A stretch of DNA of 8,260 nt from Deinococcus ruber (lineage in GTDB: Bacteria > Deinococcota > Deinococci > Deinococcales > Deinococcaceae): the NCBI RefSeq assembly GCF_014648095.1, contig NZ_BMQL01000098.1, positions 1 to 8,260 of the forward strand, given 5' to 3'. Of this stretch, positions 1-4,786 are shown piece after piece. Position 1 is the first letter of the stretch; the number at the start of each line of letters is the position of its first letter. The position numbers were made by a program, and so were the translations under genes. The notes under the pieces were generated by a model, which worked only from the letters and a program-made list of their open reading frames with translations, searched no databases and had not been told where the DNA came from.

Positions 1-1
1 T

Positions 2-172
2 GGGCCTGCGGGGATCGCGGGACGGTTCGGACTGTTCGTGGTTCCGTGTGTGGGTGCGGCCCCGCAGTTTCTGGATTACCTGCCGGGAACGGGAACACAG
101 GTGTTCATTGCGTTGGGCCGGGTGTGGTTTGGGCAATACAACCGGGCGCTGATTTCATTCGCCAGCGTCTAA
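2..172 (+). CDS. C-terminal fragment of probable phage tail/structural protein
   Basis: An open frame runs in from the window edge and ends at TAA 170-172, giving 56 residues. The sequence is rich in Gly, Phe and Val, with alternating hydrophobic and polar residues (for example LGRVWFGQYNRALISFASV at the end), as in beta-rich distal tail or fibre domains. The start lies outside the window, so family and length cannot be judged. Its place directly before a lysis-type operon fits the usual tail-then-lysis gene order of phages. The competing frame that starts at 46 runs through the downstream hairpin and is probably a shadow. Tail function is inferred from position; only the open frame and its stop are seen directly. 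Confidence 0.5.
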   Translation, partial: GPAGIAGRFGLFVVPCVGAAPQFLDYLPGTGTQVFIALGRVWFGQYNRALISFASV

Positions 173-185
173 TCTTCTCTCTCAA

Positions 186-238
186 CCCGCCCTGGCCCTG
201 CGCCTCGGCGGGTTTCTGCTACACCCCTGGAGGTCCTG
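186..238 (+). repeat. Hairpin plus GGAGG element, copy 1
   Basis: The element is a CCCGCC...GGCGGG hairpin (186-191 with 207-212) with a TTTCT tail, followed by CCCTGGAGG. It is nearly identical over about 50 bases to the sequence directly before the lipoprotein gene at 497. Here no ATG follows the GGAGG: the matching place reads ATAAAG. The hairpin may end the tail-gene transcript; the ribosome-site half looks orphaned. Confidence 0.55.
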
Positions 239-322
239 TCATAAAGTGAATCTTCAGAGCGTTCAAAAGTGACTTTAGGGAGGCCACACTGACCGGAAGG
301 GAGCGCTTGTCAGAGTAGAGCC

Positions 323-397
323 ATGAAGCTGCTCAGTCGCCTGTTCAACTGGTTGCGAGAAGAGCTGGAACTGCAGCCACCGACCGACCTTCGTTAA
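323..397 (+). CDS. Possible 24-residue small protein
   Basis: ATG 323 to TAA 395-397 encodes MKLLSRLFNWLREELELQPP and four more residues. The N-terminal half can form an amphipathic helix with basic and aromatic residues; the C-terminus is acidic and then proline-containing. A factor-independent terminator begins 18 bases after the stop, which is where a gene end would be expected. Against it, there is no well-spaced ribosome site: the purine-rich GGAAGGGAG at 295-303 is about 20 bases away. The product is not recognised. It could be a tiny lysis-associated or regulatory peptide, or a chance ORF. Confidence 0.3.
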   Translation: MKLLSRLFNWLREELELQPPTDLR

Positions 398-414
398 CGC
401 GCCGATCATCTATC

Positions 415-441
415 AGACCCGCTGAGAATGCGGGTCTTTTT
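415..441 (+). terminator. Factor-independent terminator
   Basis: AGACCCGC (415-422) pairs with GCGGGTCT (430-437) around a 7-base loop, followed by TTTT. It separates the tail end and the possible 24-residue ORF from the lysis-type operon. It also argues against starting the lipoprotein gene at the upstream ATG at 428, which lies inside this hairpin. Confidence 0.8.
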
Positions 442-445
442 CATG

Positions 446-496
446 CCCGCCCTGGCCCTCGCCTCGGCGGGATTTTGCTGCATCCCTGGAGGCTGT
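446..496 (+). repeat. Hairpin plus GGAGG element, copy 2
   Basis: CCCGCC (446-451) pairs with GGCGGG (466-471), followed by ATTTT and then CCCTGGAGG. This is the second copy of the element at 186-238. GGAGG at 488-492 is the ribosome site of the lipoprotein gene that starts at 497. The hairpin could act as a further terminator or as a 5' mRNA structure close to the ribosome site. Confidence 0.55.
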
Positions 497-934
497 ATGA
501 AACGACTGTTGCTGCTCGCGGCGCTGGCTCTCAGCGCGTGCGCCCCTGCCACCACTCAGCAGGCCAGCTCGCCGCCCGTCACGGCTCCGGCCCCGCCCGT
601 GCCAGTGGTCAGCGTGCCCGTCCAGACCGCGCCGCTGACGGTGCTGGATGTCTCTGCCGTCACGGTCACGCTCGACGAGTCCGAGCTGACCATCCGCCTG
701 AACCCAGACGTGCCGGGCATCTGGCTGCGGGTCATGCTGCCCGACGGCTCGATCAGTCCCGTGACCGTCTCGCCTTACTGCGGCTGCCTCGGTCTGAGTG
801 CCCAGCTGCCCAGCCTCAAGCTGACCTCCCTGCCCGGCCTGAGCATCCAGACCGCCCCCACGCTCAACGGGCCGTGGACGGTCGCCGCACAACTCACCGC
901 GCTCGAAGACGGGCAGCCGGTCAGCGCGAAGTAA
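497..934 (+). CDS. Phage-encoded lipoprotein, proline-rich
   Basis: This 145-residue protein begins with a lipoprotein signal: MKR, a run of Leu/Ala, and the lipobox L12-S-A-C15. Cys15 is the predicted lipidated residue after signal peptidase II cleavage. Residues 26-46 are Pro/Val-rich, resembling an extended periplasmic linker; the rest looks beta-rich and has a CGC motif at 95-97. The start is ATG 497, served by GGAGG at 488-492. The gene opens an operon that leads to the endolysin, four bases before the next start. Short proline-rich lipoproteins in lysis cassettes of phages of diderm bacteria are sometimes outer-membrane spanins, but those are usually shorter, and no spanin family is recognised here. 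A tail-tip or superinfection-exclusion lipoprotein is an alternative. Confidence 0.75.
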   Translation: MKRLLLLAALALSACAPATTQQASSPPVTAPAPPVPVVSVPVQTAPLTVLDVSAVTVTLDESELTIRLNPDVPGIWLRVMLPDGSISPVTVSPYCGCLGLSAQLPSLKLTSLPGLSIQTAPTLNGPWTVAAQLTALEDGQPVSAK

Positions 935-937
935 CGC

Positions 938-1321
938 GTGAAGCGGCTCTTCCTGGCGCTGATGTTCGCTGCCCTCCCTGTGCTGGCACTGGCTCAACTC
1001 TCGCCCCCTGCCCTTCAGCCCTTTCCGCTCTGCCGCGTCGAGGCCATTGCCGTTCCTGACGAGACGCCCGGCTTGTACACCGTCACCGTTCAGACCACCA
1101 CCACGCTTCAAGGCCAGCCGTGCCCAGCCGACGGCTACGCCCTGATCCGTCTGGAGAGCGGACGCCAATACCCACTCTCAGCCGTGGTACCGGGCGTGCC
1201 GTTCGTTCGCAGTGGCATCCCCTGGTACTGGCGCGTGATGTGGCGGGCGCTCAGTGGCAAGGTCTACCGGGTGCTGATTCGCGGCATGGTTTCACCCTTC
1301 TCGCTCGATGGAGGCCCATGA
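938..1321 (+). CDS. Sec-exported hypothetical protein
   Basis: GTG 938 follows the upstream stop (932-934) by three bases. The 127-residue product has a classic Sec signal peptide: MKRLF, a hydrophobic core, and a predicted signal peptidase I site after A17-L-A19, before Q20. The mature part of about 108 residues is Pro/Val/Thr-rich with two cysteines (C32, C62) that could form one disulfide, and an aromatic patch IPWYWRVMWR around 94-103. The N-terminus resembles the preceding lipoprotein (both MKRL...) but lacks a lipobox. The tight spacing implies translation coupled to the lipoprotein, so both may act in the same envelope compartment. I do not recognise a family. Confidence 0.75.
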   Translation: MKRLFLALMFAALPVLALAQLSPPALQPFPLCRVEAIAVPDETPGLYTVTVQTTTTLQGQPCPADGYALIRLESGRQYPLSAVVPGVPFVRSGIPWYWRVMWRALSGKVYRVLIRGMVSPFSLDGGP

Positions 1322-1330
1322 GGAGGCCCG

Positions 1331-1795
1331 ATGCCCGAAACCGACAGCATCTTCAAGCATCTCGACTGGTCGGTGGTGCTGTACGCCGCTGGCATGGCGA
1401 CCCTGATGAGTCTGCTGCTCACCCTGCGTGCTCGCAACCTGCAACGCGCCGCCGGACTTCCGCTCAGTCCCTGGCCGACCATGATTCCCGACACCCTGAT
1501 CGGCACGGTCACGGGCGTCCTGCTGGCTGTGGGCGTGCCGCTGCTCTACAAGCCGCTCAATACCTTCAGCGGGGTCGGTCTGCTGGCAGGGGCAGGGGGG
1601 GCGCTCGGCCCAAAGATCTGGGACTTGATCAGTGCGCGGGGACTCAACCTCGGGCTGACCTGGCTGGCCTCGTCGGTGGCTGGCCCGCTTGCCGCGCTCG
1701 CCGCCAAAGCCGCCGCCAAGGATGGTGACTCGAATGGAACACAGCAAACCCCTCCGCCTTCACCACCTCCCACCGGAGACCAGCGTGGGCCGTGA
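1331..1795 (+). CDS. Holin-like membrane protein
   Basis: ATG 1331 has AGGAGG at 1321-1326, which overlaps the upstream stop codon. The 154-residue product shows hydrophobic segments near 14-32, 54-73 and a Gly-rich one near 79-94, with a weaker Ala-rich stretch near 107-126. It ends in a hydrophilic, proline-rich tail (PPPSPPP). Three membrane segments and a charged tail, two genes before a signal-less endolysin, are what a pinholin or three-segment holin would look like. The linker followed by a Gly-rich third segment is reminiscent of LydA-type holins. This is resemblance of layout only; no diagnostic motif is visible. It overlaps the next gene by 11 bases. Confidence 0.6.
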   Translation: MPETDSIFKHLDWSVVLYAAGMATLMSLLLTLRARNLQRAAGLPLSPWPTMIPDTLIGTVTGVLLAVGVPLLYKPLNTFSGVGLLAGAGGALGPKIWDLISARGLNLGLTWLASSVAGPLAALAAKAAAKDGDSNGTQQTPPPSPPPTGDQRGP

Positions 1796-2219
1796 ACGCG
1801 TGAGCCGCTTCGTCCGTACCCACACACCCTTTCAGCCGCCAAAGTTTACGATCTGGCACTTCGTGGGCCTGCTGATCCTGGTAGGGCTATTGGTGTTCAC
1901 CCAGCGTGCGCCGGGCGTGATGGCCGACGTGAGCAGCTTGGTGATCGGTAGTGAGAAGTCGAGTTGGCAGCTGGCGATCTACGTCCGCATCACCATCATC
2001 GTGCTGGCGCTGTACGTGCTGTTCGGCATTCGTGGGCAGCACTGGATGGTGACCATCGGGATCCCCTGCGGAATTCTGGGCTTCGAGCTCCGGCTGGGCG
2101 AGAACCGCATTACCCACGACCCCCTGACGCTGGGCTTTTTTCTGGTGCAACTGATGTGCTTCTTCTTTCTCGCCCGGCTGATCACCCGTCAGCCAGATCC
2201 ACCCAAGAGGCGTATATGA
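1785..2219 (+). CDS. Multi-pass membrane protein of lysis operon
   Basis: The preferred start is GTG 1785, because GGAG at 1775-1778 sits six bases upstream and the overlap with the previous gene is then only 11 bases. ATG 1734 (weaker AAGGA, 11 bases away) would add 17 residues. The 144-residue product has about four hydrophobic segments: FVGLLILVGLLVF near 25-38, ITIIVLALYVLF near 71-82, a shorter GIPCGILGF stretch near 92-100, and LGFFLVQLMCFFFLARL near 118-134. Its ends are basic (PPKRRI at the C-terminus). It overlaps the endolysin start as ATGA, so translation is coupled. It could be a second holin, an antiholin or another lysis regulator; the family is not recognised. Confidence 0.6.
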   Translation: MGRERVSRFVRTHTPFQPPKFTIWHFVGLLILVGLLVFTQRAPGVMADVSSLVIGSEKSSWQLAIYVRITIIVLALYVLFGIRGQHWMVTIGIPCGILGFELRLGENRITHDPLTLGFFLVQLMCFFFLARLITRQPDPPKRRI

Positions 2220-2767
2220 AACTGACTTCCCTTCTGATCGCCAAGCTCGCGTATCCGGGCATGCCTGCTGTGCTGGTGGAGACCTGGGCCACGAAGCTCG
2301 GCGCGGCCTGCGAGGACGCAGGGATCGACACGCCGCAGCGCCTGAGTCACTTCCTCGCCCAGGTGACGCACGAGTCGGAGGGCTTCCGGTGGATGGTGGA
2401 ACTGTGGGGGCCGACGCCCGCCCAGATTCGCTATGAAGGTCGCCTGGATCTGGGGAACACCCAGCCGGGCGACGGGTTCCGGTACCGGGGCCGCGGGCCG
2501 ATGATGCTCACCGGGCGCGGGAATTACCGCACCGTCGGGCAGCGCATCGGGTACCCGCTCGAACAGCAGCCGGAGCTGGCTTCACAGATCGGCGTCGGCA
2601 GTCTGGTGGCCTGCGATTACTGGAACGCACACCGACTGAACACCATGGCGGATCTGGGCGGGCTGACGATGGTCCCGGCCATCACGCGCATCGTCAACGG
2701 CGGGCTGAACAATCTCGATGACCGGCAGCAACGCTATCGACTGGCCGCGAAAGCGCTGGGCATCTGA
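2216..2767 (+). CDS. GH19 (chitinase-like) endolysin
   Basis: The 183-residue product matches the phage GH19 endolysin pattern. H52-E-S-E-G-F56 holds the expected acid Glu53, with Glu62 nine residues later as a likely second catalytic residue. Y73EGRLDLGNTQPGDG leads into the hallmark YRGRGPMMLTGRGNYR (90-105). ITRIVNGG...LDDR closes the domain near 157-170. The enzyme would cleave the glycan strands of peptidoglycan. It is one compact catalytic domain with no separate cell-wall-binding domain and no signal peptide, so it needs holin release; the two preceding membrane genes would supply that. ATG 2216 has AAGAGG at 2205-2210 and overlaps the upstream stop. In this group NTEPGD is common; here it reads NTQPGD. 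Confidence 0.93.
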   Translation: MKLTSLLIAKLAYPGMPAVLVETWATKLGAACEDAGIDTPQRLSHFLAQVTHESEGFRWMVELWGPTPAQIRYEGRLDLGNTQPGDGFRYRGRGPMMLTGRGNYRTVGQRIGYPLEQQPELASQIGVGSLVACDYWNAHRLNTMADLGGLTMVPAITRIVNGGLNNLDDRQQRYRLAAKALGI

Positions 2768-2774
2768 CGCGCTC

Positions 2775-2927
2775 TTAGATCGGCGTGATGTTGGTAGTGG
2801 GCCAATCCTTTTTTCGTTGGCTATCACGCTGGTCCTGCCAATGGGCACGCAGGCAGATGGCGAGAACGCTGAGGGCGAGCAGACAGCCCGCACCGAACTC
2901 CACGAGCAGGATTTGTAGCAGGAGCAT
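2775..2927 (-). CDS. Possible 50-residue single-span membrane protein
   Basis: On the minus strand, ATG at 2925-2927 opens 50 codons ending at TAA (2775-2777). The product starts MLLLQILLVEFGAGCLLALS, a long hydrophobic segment (about 1-27), then HWQDQRDSQRKKDW, a strongly charged tail. Codon third positions are mostly G or C in the first half, as in the neighbouring genes. The ORF fills an otherwise empty gap after the endolysin and runs convergently to it. There is no good ribosome site, but TATGCT (2938-2933) lies five bases before the ATG, which would suit a leaderless transcript. The layout resembles small lysis-timing, toxin or inner-membrane spanin proteins, but the tail is too short for a typical spanin. 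It may be chance. Confidence 0.35.
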   Translation of the reverse strand: MLLLQILLVEFGAGCLLALSVLAICLRAHWQDQRDSQRKKDWPTTNITPI

Positions 2928-3014
2928 GCTTCAGCATATTCCAAAAGATGAATCTTGATTAAACACTTCCTCATAGAGAGCCAGATTTCTGTTGTAAGTA
3001 CTTTCGCCCTCTCC

Positions 3015-3040
3015 CGGCCTCATCCATCGTGGTGAGGCCG
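3015..3040 (+). other. Hairpin upstream of the second operon
   Basis: CGGCCTCA (3015-3022) pairs with TGAGGCCG (3033-3040), and two further bases can pair inside. No T-run follows, so it is not a canonical terminator. It lies 11 bases before the GGAGG of the gene at 3060, an arrangement like the hairpin plus GGAGG elements earlier in the window. Confidence 0.5.
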
Positions 3041-3059
3041 AGTCCGTTCTGGAGGCAAC

Positions 3060-3386
3060 ATGCCCACTGAAATCGACCTCAAGCGCACTGTGCGGGCTGT
3101 ACGCAACCGCATTGAAGGCGGGCTGGACGGCCCAGACATTTCTCAGCCGGGCGAGATGACGCCATACATCCAGATGATCGATGGCGCATTACTGCCGGGC
3201 GGCTTCACGCTCTTCTGCCCTGGTTGTGCAGAGCGTGTGAGCCTGCCCACGGCTGGCCCCGGCCCACACTGGGCAGCGACTGGCGACCTCGATGCGGGCA
3301 CGCTGACCCTGACACCAAGCATCTGGCACAGCAACGGCTGCGGCTGGCACGGCTACCTCACGAACGGCGTCTTTTCACCCGTCTAA
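3060..3386 (+). CDS. Small Cys/His protein, DUF6527-like
   Basis: ATG 3060 follows GGAGG at 3051-3055. The 108-residue product has FCPGC (C53, C56) and later TPSIWHSNGCGWHGYL, with C94 and H97. Together these make a plausible four-ligand zinc site. CPxC, then PSI, then a Cys/His-containing segment ending in a G-F-like tail is the pattern I associate with the phage-borne DUF6527 group, whose function is unknown. The N-terminal 50 residues are charged and lack a membrane segment, so the protein is probably cytoplasmic. It opens the second operon, 20 bases before the next start. The family assignment is by pattern memory only. Confidence 0.65.
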   Translation: MPTEIDLKRTVRAVRNRIEGGLDGPDISQPGEMTPYIQMIDGALLPGGFTLFCPGCAERVSLPTAGPGPHWAATGDLDAGTLTLTPSIWHSNGCGWHGYLTNGVFSPV

Positions 3387-3406
3387 CTCACTCTCTTGGA
3401 GGCAAC

Positions 3407-3673
3407 ATGACCGCACCTGTGAAAGCAAAACCGTTCTGGCAGTCCAAGACTTTCTGGGCCGCCGTCTTCGCCGCGCTGATCGGCGGATATCGTCTGATCG
3501 CCCCAAACTACCACTGGGATATCGGCTGGGTTCCTGCGGCTGAGTACATCCTGACCGGCCTCGGGCTGTGGGGCATCCGCACGGCCAACACCACCATCGG
3601 GCAGCCCACACCGACTACACCCGACAACGTTGTACCGAGCACGCCTGCTGGCCTGGAGGATTTACAGAAATGA
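3407..3673 (+). CDS. Small phage membrane protein, holin candidate
   Basis: ATG 3407 is preceded by GGAGG (3398-3402) and the same GGAGGCAAC leader found before the gene at 3060. The 88-residue product begins with the basic MTAPVKAKPFWQSKTFW, followed by a hydrophobic segment AAVFAALIGGYRLIA (about 18-32). A second segment near 45-61 (AEYILTGLGLWGIRTAN) precedes a Thr/Pro-rich soluble tail. A K-x-FWQSKTFW-type lead-in to a membrane span occurs in many small phage membrane proteins annotated as holins. Two spans within 90 residues fit a class II holin. The stop overlaps the next start as ATGA, so the genes are translationally coupled. Confidence 0.6.
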   Translation: MTAPVKAKPFWQSKTFWAAVFAALIGGYRLIAPNYHWDIGWVPAAEYILTGLGLWGIRTANTTIGQPTPTTPDNVVPSTPAGLEDLQK

Positions 3674-3867
3674 ATCAACTGGTTGATCTGTTGATGAACC
3701 TGACCGGCGGCAAGCTCACGGTCGCAGGTGTCCTGAAGCTGGCTCCGGTCCTCGCGCCGATCATCGCTGATCTGGCGCTCGACGGCGACACGCACCTGAG
3801 CGCTGAGCATCGTCAGGTAATTCAGGAAGCCATTCACGACCTGGAAGTCTCCGGAGGTCTGGCATGA
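3670..3867 (+). CDS. 65-residue hypothetical protein
   Basis: ATG 3670 overlaps the upstream stop and has GGAGGA at 3655-3660, nine bases away. The product contains a moderately hydrophobic stretch (about 17-37, VAGVLKLAPVLAPIIADLAL) with Pro and Lys, more like an amphipathic helix than a clear span. A charged helical second half follows, EHRQVIQEAIHDLEVS. It overlaps the following lipoprotein gene as ATGA. Overlaps on both sides and strong ribosome sites make it a real gene, but no family is recognised. Its place between a membrane protein and a lipoprotein suggests an envelope or lysis-accessory role. Confidence 0.7.
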   Translation: MNQLVDLLMNLTGGKLTVAGVLKLAPVLAPIIADLALDGDTHLSAEHRQVIQEAIHDLEVSGGLA

Positions 3868-4310
3868 AGAAGCTGTTGCTGCTGTCCCTGATCGCTCTCG
3901 CGTCGTGTGCGCCCGCCTTGCAAACCGTCCAGCAGGAACAGGGGAGCCTGGTGCAGGTCGGCCCGAGCATCCTCCTGAAGAATCCCGGCCCCGGCCCGAT
4001 GACCGGCGACCCGAGCCGCGTGGGCGACGGCCCGAACATCGCGGTGTTCGGGAGTGCTGATCTGAGTCTGGGTGCGCCCTGTTACCTTCGCAAGCCTGGA
4101 ACGTGGGCCTGTCCTGTCATGGACGTGCCGCAAGACCAGCAGTACCGGGTGAACATCATGACGGGCAGCGTGAGTGGGGCCAGCGTGACGTTCTACCGAG
4201 CGGGGCGGAATCTGCCGATTTACCTGGAGCTGACCCGCTCGCTATCGGACAGCTTGCGCCGTTCGATACCGGACTACACGGCTGATTGGCAAGCTGTAAG
4301 ACCGCTGTAA
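3864..4310 (+). CDS. Phage-encoded lipoprotein, second copy type
   Basis: ATG 3864 has GGAGG at 3853-3857 and overlaps the previous stop. The 148-residue product has a lipoprotein signal: MKK, poly-Leu, and the lipobox L12-A-S-C15. It shares the layout of the lipoprotein at 497 (MK, poly-Leu, Cys15 followed by Ala-Pro), but the mature parts are not obviously alignable by eye. Mature features are a Gly/Pro/Asp-rich stretch (38-58) and two cysteines (C73, C83) flanking YLRKPGTWA, probably a disulfide loop. A beta-rich region follows, and then a charged end. It closes the second operon just before a strong terminator. An envelope function at lysis or in superinfection exclusion is possible; the family is unknown. 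Confidence 0.75.
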   Translation: MKKLLLLSLIALASCAPALQTVQQEQGSLVQVGPSILLKNPGPGPMTGDPSRVGDGPNIAVFGSADLSLGAPCYLRKPGTWACPVMDVPQDQQYRVNIMTGSVSGASVTFYRAGRNLPIYLELTRSLSDSLRRSIPDYTADWQAVRPL

Positions 4311-4364
4311 CGCATCTGGACGTACGCTAAGAATCATCCTCCAAACAATCTGAATCGATAAGCA

Positions 4365-4402
4365 GCCCCCACTCCGAGTTTGGCGGAGTGGGGGCATTTT
4401 TC
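4365..4402 (+). terminator. Strong terminator of late operon
   Basis: GCCCCCACTCCG (4365-4376) pairs perfectly over 12 bp with CGGAGTGGGGGC (4384-4395) around a 7-base loop, followed by ATTTTTC. It ends the second operon. The T-tract runs straight into the first -10 box of the RNA array. Confidence 0.95.
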
Positions 4403-4417
4403 TGTTAGGGTGCAGAG

Positions 4418-4488
4418 GCCTGGCCGCTGAAGCCCAGGTAAGGTTGCAGCGCACTCGCCCGTCAAAAGGCTTGAGTGCGCTCCCTTTT
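4418..4488 (+). ncRNA. Array RNA unit 1
   Basis: The -10 box TGTTAGGGT is at 4403-4411, and the predicted start is 4418. Stem 1 is GCCTGG (4418-4423) with CCAGGT (4434-4439), including one G-U end pair, loop CCGCTGAAGC. The linker is AAGGTTGC (4440-4447). Stem 2 is AGCGCACTC (4448-4456) with GAGTGCGCT (4473-4481), 9 bp, and a GCC/GGC pairing is possible in its loop. The tail is CCCTTTT (4482-4488). The predicted transcript is about 71 nt. Confidence 0.75.
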
Positions 4489-4502
4489 GATATTCTGCGG
4501 GG

Positions 4503-4569
4503 GCTTGGACTTCAAGGACCCAGGCAAGGTTCAGCGCCCGCTTCCACAGCAGAGCGGCGCTTCCTTTTT
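4503..4569 (+). ncRNA. Array RNA unit 2
   Basis: The -10 box TGATATTCT (4488-4496) uses the last T of unit 1's tail. Stem 1 is GCTTGG (4503-4508) with CCAGGC (4520-4525), one G-U pair, 11-base loop. The linker is AAGGTTC (4526-4532). Stem 2 is AGCGCC-CGCT (4533-4542) with AGCGGCGCT (4553-4561), 9 bp with one bulged C at the fifth to seventh position. The tail is TCCTTTTT (4562-4569). The predicted transcript is about 67 nt. Confidence 0.75.
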
Positions 4570-4583
4570 GCTATCATGCGCAG

Positions 4584-4649
4584 GCCTGGAACGCGAGCTA
4601 GGCAAAGGTTGCAGCGCACCCAGCCATCCCGGTGGGTGCGCTCCCTTTT
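4584..4649 (+). ncRNA. Array RNA unit 3
   Basis: The -10 box TGCTATCAT (4569-4577) shares its first T with unit 2's tail. Stem 1 is GCCTGG (4584-4589) with CTAGGC (4598-4603), one G-U pair, loop AACGCGAG. The linker is AAAGGTTGC (4604-4612). Stem 2 is AGCGCACCCA (4613-4622) with TGGGTGCGCT (4633-4642), 10 bp perfect. The tail is CCCTTTT (4643-4649). The predicted transcript is about 66 nt. Confidence 0.78.
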
Positions 4650-4697
4650 ACTTAGCGCTATACGGATTCTCAACCTCGAACTTGTTACCCTTCGCTC

Positions 4698-4772
4698 GTC
4701 TGATTCTCCAAGCCATCAGACAACGCTGCGGCGCACCTGCTCGTCATGGATGCTAGGTGCGCCGCCCGTTTT
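4698..4772 (+). ncRNA. Array RNA unit 4
   Basis: The -10 box is TGTTACCCT (4683-4691). Unlike the others it is separated from the previous tail by 33 bases. Stem 1 is GTCTGA (4698-4703) with TCAGAC (4716-4721), perfect, 12-base loop. The linker is AACGCT, diverged from AAGGTT. Stem 2 is GCGGCGCACCT (4728-4738) with AGGTGCGCCGC (4755-4765), 11 bp perfect, 16-base loop. The tail is CCGTTTT (4766-4772). The predicted transcript is about 75 nt. Confidence 0.75.
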
Positions 4773-4786
4773 GCTATGGTGCTGAG

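Noticed and set aside
428..496. N-terminal extension of the first lipoprotein to ATG 428
   Set aside because: ATG 428 lies within a terminator hairpin and has no ribosome site; ATG 497 has GGAGG and begins a proper lipoprotein signal.
413..1168. 251-residue minus-strand ORF
   Set aside because: It is antisense to the lipoprotein and exported-protein genes; the Arg/Gly/Gln-rich sequence is typical of a shadow frame in G+C-rich DNA.
1964..2215. N-terminal extension of the endolysin
   Set aside because: The extension is in a shadow frame under the membrane protein gene; ATG 2216 has a ribosome site and gives a full-length single GH19 domain.
2582..2974. 130-residue minus-strand ORF
   Set aside because: It overlaps the endolysin end antisense and has an implausible Ser/Cys/Arg-rich sequence; the 50-residue frame in the same gap is a better candidate.
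4444..4785. Plus-strand protein of 113 residues (and one of 93 residues) across the array
   Set aside because: These frames run through promoters, hairpins and T-tracts, have no ribosome site and give low-plausibility sequences.
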